Assembly: GCF_003432385.1 (NCBI RefSeq)
Contig: NZ_CP031841.1
Coordinates: 4,582,501 to 4,646,500, forward strand
Direction: 5' to 3'
Source of the DNA: Breoghania sp. L-A4
Lineage (GTDB): Bacteria; Pseudomonadota; Alphaproteobacteria; Rhizobiales; Stappiaceae
DNA: 64,000 bases
Shown here: piece after piece, positions 60,557 to 64,000 of the stretch
Position numbering within the stretch: position 1 is the first letter of the stretch
How the letters are laid out: every line of letters begins with the position of its first letter
The notes under the pieces: generated by a model
What the model was told of the DNA's origin: nothing
What the model saw: only the letters and a program-made list of their open reading frames with translations
Databases searched by the model: none
Position numbers and translations under genes: made by a program

Positions 60557-61846
60557 GTGAACGAGCCTCATGTATTGATCGCGGGCGGCGGCATCGGCGG
60601 CATGGCCCTGGCGCTGACGCTGCATCAGATCGGCGTGCGCTGCACCGTTTTCGAAAGCGTGCGCGAGCTCAAGCCGCTCGGCGTCGGCATCAACATCCAG
60701 CCCAACGCGGTGCGCGAGCTGTTCGATCTCGGCATCGGCGCCGATCAGCTCGACCAGGTGGGCGTGCCCGCCAGGGAATGGGCGCTGGTGGGCCAGCACG
60801 GCCAGGAAATCTATTCCGAACCGCGCGGCCTTCTCGCCGGCTACAACTGGCCGCAATACGCCGTGCACCGGGGCGCGCTGCACATGCTGCTCGCCCGCAC
60901 GCTCGCCGAACGCGCCGGCCCGGACGCCATCCGCCTCGGCGCGCGCGTCACCGGCTACCGCAAGAACCCGGACGGCACGGTCACCGCGCTGATCACCCAT
61001 GCCGACGGCGCAACGAGCGAGGAGACCGGCACGCTGCTGTTCGGCGCGGACGGCATTCATTCCGCCATCCGCGCGCAGATGCACCCGGACCAGCCGCCGA
61101 TCCACTGGGGCGGCGCGGTCATGTGGCGCGGCACCACGCGCGCCAAGCCCGTGCGCACCGGCTCGTCTTTCATCGGCCTGGGCACACACCGCCAGCGCAT
61201 GGTCATCTACCCGATTTCCCCGCCCGATCCCGACACCGGCCTGGCGCTGATCAACTGGATCGCCGAGGTCACCTACGACGATCCGTCGGCGCGCGATTCC
61301 ACCCGTTGGTTCGGCGAGGCGCCGCTGGACGACTTCGCGCATTACTTTGCCGACTGGACCTACGACTGGATGGACGTTCCGGAACTGCTGCGCGGCGCCG
61401 ATGTGGCCTACGAGAACCCGATGATCGATCGCGATCCGGTCGACACATGGATCGACGGCCCCGTCGCGCTGATGGGCGATGCGGCGCACGCCATGTACCC
61501 CACCGGTTCGAACGGTGCGAGCCAGGCGATCATCGACGCACGGGTTCTCGGCGCCATGATGCTGGAGCGCGGCGTGACGCCGGCGGCGCTCGCCGCCTTC
61601 AACGACAAGCTTTGCGGCCCCATCTCCGAGCTCATCCTGCGCAACCGCGGCGCGGGACCCTTCGGCCTGCTCAATCTGGTCAACGACCGCTGCGAAGGCG
61701 TGTTCGAGAACATCGACGACGTAATCCCGCCGGACGAACGCACCGAGTTCATGGCCCGCTACAAGGCCGCAGCCGGCTTCGCCATTGACACGCTCAACGC
61801 GGCCGGGCGGACGATTGCGGACGGGGCACGGGTGGGCGGAGGCTAG
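60557..61846 (+). CDS. Flavin-dependent monooxygenase (UbiH/PHBH type)
   Basis: 429 residues. FAD motif VLIAGGGIGGMALALTLHQIG, FGADGIHSAIRAQ (the DG motif), and PVALMGDAAHAMYPTGSNGASQAIIDA (the GD motif) are those of class A flavoprotein hydroxylases. Homologues oxidise aromatic acids or salicylate-like compounds; the substrate here is unknown. GTG start after GGGAGGAC. The TAG stop is formed where a MITE-like element begins, so the natural C-terminus may have been altered (it ends RVGGG). Confidence 0.87.
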   Translation: MNEPHVLIAGGGIGGMALALTLHQIGVRCTVFESVRELKPLGVGINIQPNAVRELFDLGIGADQLDQVGVPAREWALVGQHGQEIYSEPRGLLAGYNWPQYAVHRGALHMLLARTLAERAGPDAIRLGARVTGYRKNPDGTVTALITHADGATSEETGTLLFGADGIHSAIRAQMHPDQPPIHWGGAVMWRGTTRAKPVRTGSSFIGLGTHRQRMVIYPISPPDPDTGLALINWIAEVTYDDPSARDSTRWFGEAPLDDFAHYFADWTYDWMDVPELLRGADVAYENPMIDRDPVDTWIDGPVALMGDAAHAMYPTGSNGASQAIIDARVLGAMMLERGVTPAALAAFNDKLCGPISELILRNRGAGPFGLLNLVNDRCEGVFENIDDVIPPDERTEFMARYKAAAGFAIDTLNAAGRTIADGARVGGG

Positions 61847-62115
61847 AGCGTTTCCTTGTTAAATGGGATCAATTCTGTTGGTCCAAACCGGTTCGATCCG
61901 CGAGGAAACGGGCGAACGGCGTAGCCCATGCTACGGCGGAGGCCGTTGACGCGGCGGACGGCCGGTTTCGACCAACCCTTTGGGCGGGATGAATTTTCCC
62001 GATTATCGGCGAGGCCCGTCCCGGCCAGATCCGCGATATGCCCTTCGCCAATCCTCTTGATCCTCGACAAAATTCATCGCCGCAGAATGGGTCCATTTAT
62101 CAAGGAAACGCTCTA
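61844..62115. mobile_element. MITE-like element with 32-bp terminal inverted repeats and TA target
   Basis: Left end AGAGCGTTTCCTTGTTAAAT.. and the complement of the right end AGAGCGTTTCCTTGATAAAT.. match over about 32 bases with few differences. A TA lies at each edge (61844-61845, 62114-62115), as after insertion by IS630/Tc1-type transposases. Inside, GATGAATTTT and AAAATTCATC form a second inverted repeat. About 270 bases, no transposase gene, so it would move in trans. Confidence 0.75.
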
Positions 62116-62158
62116 AGCAATCCCCGCTCGGGGTCATTCAGGGCGCCGCGAAGGCCGG

Positions 62159-62320
62159 GCGCACGGCGGATGTTTCCCCGCCGCGGCCGAGCGCACCGTC
62201 TGCCGGATGATCCGGAGGCGTCGCCTGCTGCGCGACAATGAGCGTCACGGCGAGGTCTCCCACGCCGTGACGCTCATCGCCATGGTCGAAATTCTGATCC
62301 GGCGACACGCTCGTCCATGA
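62159..62320 (+). pseudogene. C-terminal scrap of an IS5-type transposase
   Basis: The frame ending at TGA 62320 reads AAERTVCRMIRRRRLLRDNE, then RHGEVSHAVTLIAMVEILIR and RHARP. This is like the last 45 residues of IS5-family transposases (the ERTFAW..R.RRL..D.E motif with a final ..LLRRLAR helix). No start codon, no upstream domain and no terminal repeats are visible, so only the tail of an old insertion remains. Confidence 0.55.
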
Positions 62321-62338
62321 ATGGCGGAGCTGCGGCCC

Positions 62339-62812
62339 TCAGATGTATTCGACGCCGGTGATCTCGTAGGAATGCGCGCCGCCGGGCGCCGCGACCTCGA
62401 TGGTGTCGCCGACTTCCTTGCCGATGAGGGCGCGGGATATCGGCGAGGAGATCGACACGCGGCCGGACTTCACGTCCGCCTCCACGTCGCCGACGATCTG
62501 GTACCGTTTCTCTTCCTCGGTGTCCTCGTCGATGAGGGTCACCGTGGCGCCGAACTTGATCGTGGCGCCGGACATCTTGGAGACGTCGATCACCTCGGCG
62601 CGGCCGAGCTTGTCCTCGAGCTCGTTGATGCGGCCCTCGTTGAGGCTCTGCTGTTCCTTGGCGGCGTGATACTCCGCGTTCTCTGAGAGATCGCCGTGGG
62701 CGCGCGCTTCCGAAATCGCCTGAATGATGCGCGGGCGCTCCACCGAGGTCCGATGCTTCAGCTCAAGCTCGAGCTGGGCGTGCCCGCCGATCGTCATCGG
62801 TACTTTTTCCAT
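62339..62812 (-). CDS. greA: Transcription elongation factor GreA
   Basis: 157 residues. An N-terminal coiled coil that enters the RNA polymerase channel ([37 protein letters not shown] across 23-60, with the acidic DLSENAEY tip) and a C-terminal FKBP-like domain ([21 protein letters not shown]). It stimulates transcript cleavage in backtracked polymerase. ATG 62812 (MEKVPMT) is the family start. carB lies upstream on the same strand, with about 200 bases of hairpin-rich sequence between. Confidence 0.95.
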   Translation of the reverse strand: MEKVPMTIGGHAQLELELKHRTSVERPRIIQAISEARAHGDLSENAEYHAAKEQQSLNEGRINELEDKLGRAEVIDVSKMSGATIKFGATVTLIDEDTEEEKRYQIVGDVEADVKSGRVSISSPISRALIGKEVGDTIEVAAPGGAHSYEITGVEYI

Positions 62813-62867
62813 AACCCTGGGACCTCTTTGGCCTCTGCACGACGCCCCTCGGGACGCGTCAGACAAT

Positions 62868-62998
62868 ATGAATAGACCGACCTGCGAGCGGAGGTCCGCT
62901 CATAGGCCGATCTGTCTAAGATCGTGGGAGCGTCCCTTCGACGTCTCACGAGAGACGCCGGCGCTCCGGTGTGAACCCCGGGGATCCCCCCCGGGCGC
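62868..62998 (-). other. Three hairpins between carB and greA
   Basis: Hairpin A (62874-62917): AGACCGACCT and GAGCGGA arms pair with TCCGCTC and AGGCCGATCTGTCT, long but imperfect. Hairpin B (62927-62967): outer GGAGCG/CGCTCC, inner GTCTC/GAGAC. Hairpin C (about 62976-62994): CCCCGGGG-type. None has a T run. They could end carB transcription or form a structured greA leader. Confidence 0.45.
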
Positions 62999-63011
62999 TC
63001 GGGCAGTCGAA

Positions 63012-64000
63012 TTAGGCAACCGCTGGGAAGTAGTCCTGCAGCGGCCGGACTTCAAGATGACCGGTTTTATATGCCTCGATGCCCTTCGTCGCGGCGATCG
63101 CGCCTGCGAGCGTCGTGTAATAAGGCACCTTGTGAAGCAGCGCCGCGCGCCGAAGCGACCGGCTATCGGAAAGAGTCGAAGCACCTTCGGTCGTATTGAA
63201 GACCAATTGAACCTCTCCGTTCTTGATAGCATCGACGATGTGCGGTCGTCCTTCAAGAACCTTGTTGATTTTCGAGCACGCAAGACCGTTTTCTTCAAGG
63301 AAGCGCTGCGTGCCGCCGGTGGCGATAATCGTGAACCCGCAGTCCAGCAGCAGCCGGACCGTGTCCACCACGCGCGGCTTGTCGGCGTCGCGCACGGAGA
63401 CAAAGGCCGTGCCGCTGGTGGGCACCAGGGCGCCCGCGCCCAGTTGCGACTTGGCGAAGGCCACCGGATAGGCGCGATCGAGCCCCATGACCTCGCCGGT
63501 CGAGCGCATTTCCGGGCCGAGGATCGTGTCCACGCCCTGGAAGCGGGCAAACGGGAAGACGGCTTCCTTGACCGCCACATGCGCGATGTCGGGCTTTTTC
63601 AGATTGAATGACGCCAGGCTCTCGCCCGCCATGATGCGGGCTGCGATCTTGGCCACCGGGATGCCGATGGTCTTGGCGACGAAGGGCACGGTGCGCGAGG
63701 CGCGCGGGTTGACCTCAAGCACGTAGATCACGTCGTCCTTGATGGCGTATTGCACGTTCATCAGGCCGCCGACATTGAGTCCCAGGGCCATGGCGCGTGT
63801 CTGACGCTCCAGCTCCTCGAGCATGGCGGGCGACAGGGAATGGGCCGGCAGCGCGCAGGCCGAATCGCCGGAATGGATGCCGGCTTCCTCGATGTGCTCC
63901 ATGATGCCGCAGACGAACACGTCCTTGCCGTCGCACAGCGCGTCGACATCGACCTCGATGGCGTCGGACAGATAGCTGTCGATGAGCACCGGACTGTCGC
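63012..64000 (-). CDS. carB: Carbamoyl-phosphate synthase large subunit, C-terminal part
   Basis: The last 330 or so residues of CarB, starting outside the window. The second ATP-grasp domain end ([31 protein letters not shown]) is followed by the allosteric MGS-like domain ([34 protein letters not shown]) that binds UMP and ornithine. It makes carbamoyl phosphate for arginine and pyrimidines. carB next to greA is a conserved order in Hyphomicrobiales. Confidence 0.96.
   Translation of the reverse strand, partial: DSPVLIDSYLSDAIEVDVDALCDGKDVFVCGIMEHIEEAGIHSGDSACALPAHSLSPAMLEELERQTRAMALGLNVGGLMNVQYAIKDDVIYVLEVNPRASRTVPFVAKTIGIPVAKIAARIMAGESLASFNLKKPDIAHVAVKEAVFPFARFQGVDTILGPEMRSTGEVMGLDRAYPVAFAKSQLGAGALVPTSGTAFVSVRDADKPRVVDTVRLLLDCGFTIIATGGTQRFLEENGLACSKINKVLEGRPHIVDAIKNGEVQLVFNTTEGASTLSDSRSLRRAALLHKVPYYTTLAGAIAATKGIEAYKTGHLEVRPLQDYFPAVA

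Overview
The window is a gene-dense, high-GC stretch of a bacterial chromosome. The gene families and their order point to an alphaproteobacterium of the Hyphomicrobiales (Rhizobiales). Examples are lysC-ptsP-prfA-prmC followed by a DUF4167 gene and clpB, ubiG divergent from lysC, comF-grxC-nitrilase-DUF1178, argJ next to a mutT gene, trxB next to an LsrB-like LysR regulator, and ELM1, DUF992 and DUF3775 proteins. The PHA synthase/phasin pair and the ethylmalonyl-CoA-pathway enzyme Mcd fit a marine or soil member such as the Stappia/Labrenzia group. I cannot fix the genus from this sequence alone. No rRNA, tRNA, prophage or CRISPR array is visible.

Layout. 1-11 kb: the end of an M23 peptidase gene, an intergenic palindromic repeat, clpB, DUF4167, and the prmC/prfA/ptsP/lysC translation-termination, nitrogen-PTS and aspartate-kinase block. 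11-21 kb: ubiG, a MarR-GNAT fusion with its own operator, a hydrolase, phaC and a phasin separated by a regulatory region with FNR/FixK-like boxes, then the comF/grxC/nitrilase/DUF1178 operon, a methyltransferase and an EamA transporter. 21-30 kb: a chemoreceptor, a ferredoxin-reductase-like flavoprotein, an L,D-transpeptidase, a class III cyclase and a GtrA/GT2 pair. 30-40 kb: secA divergent from a parvulin isomerase, a TetR regulator with paired operators facing a small membrane protein, argJ, a decayed GNAT gene, mutT, an orphan Flp pilin and mcd. 40-48 kb: csp, lrp, ELM1, trxB, lsrB, an AbcR-like small RNA, msrP and an EF-G-like GTPase. 48-64 kb: an adenylate-forming enzyme, outer-membrane and DUF992 proteins, an aspartate aminotransferase, a second GT87/GT2/GtrA glycan cluster, a SAF-domain dehydrogenase, small membrane proteins, a flavin monooxygenase ending in a MITE-like element, a transposase scrap, greA and the 3' part of carB.

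The most informative non-coding find is at 44.0-44.2 kb. It has a sigma70-like promoter, a LysR-type T-N11-A box centred near -65, and a roughly 135-nt terminator-ended RNA whose first hairpin exposes a CU-rich anti-Shine-Dalgarno loop. This lies directly downstream of the lsrB homologue, matching the AbcR regulatory module of rhizobia and Brucella.

Six otherwise intact genes (the M23 peptidase, clpB, the chemoreceptor, secA, the EF-G-like gene and a GT2) each carry one apparent single-base loss, almost always inside a short G or C run. Because clpB and secA are among them, I read this mainly as consensus sequencing error rather than real gene decay. Gene extents here are given across the frameshifts. 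By contrast, the GNAT remnant between argJ and mutT and the transposase scrap at 62.2 kb look like genuine pseudogenes.
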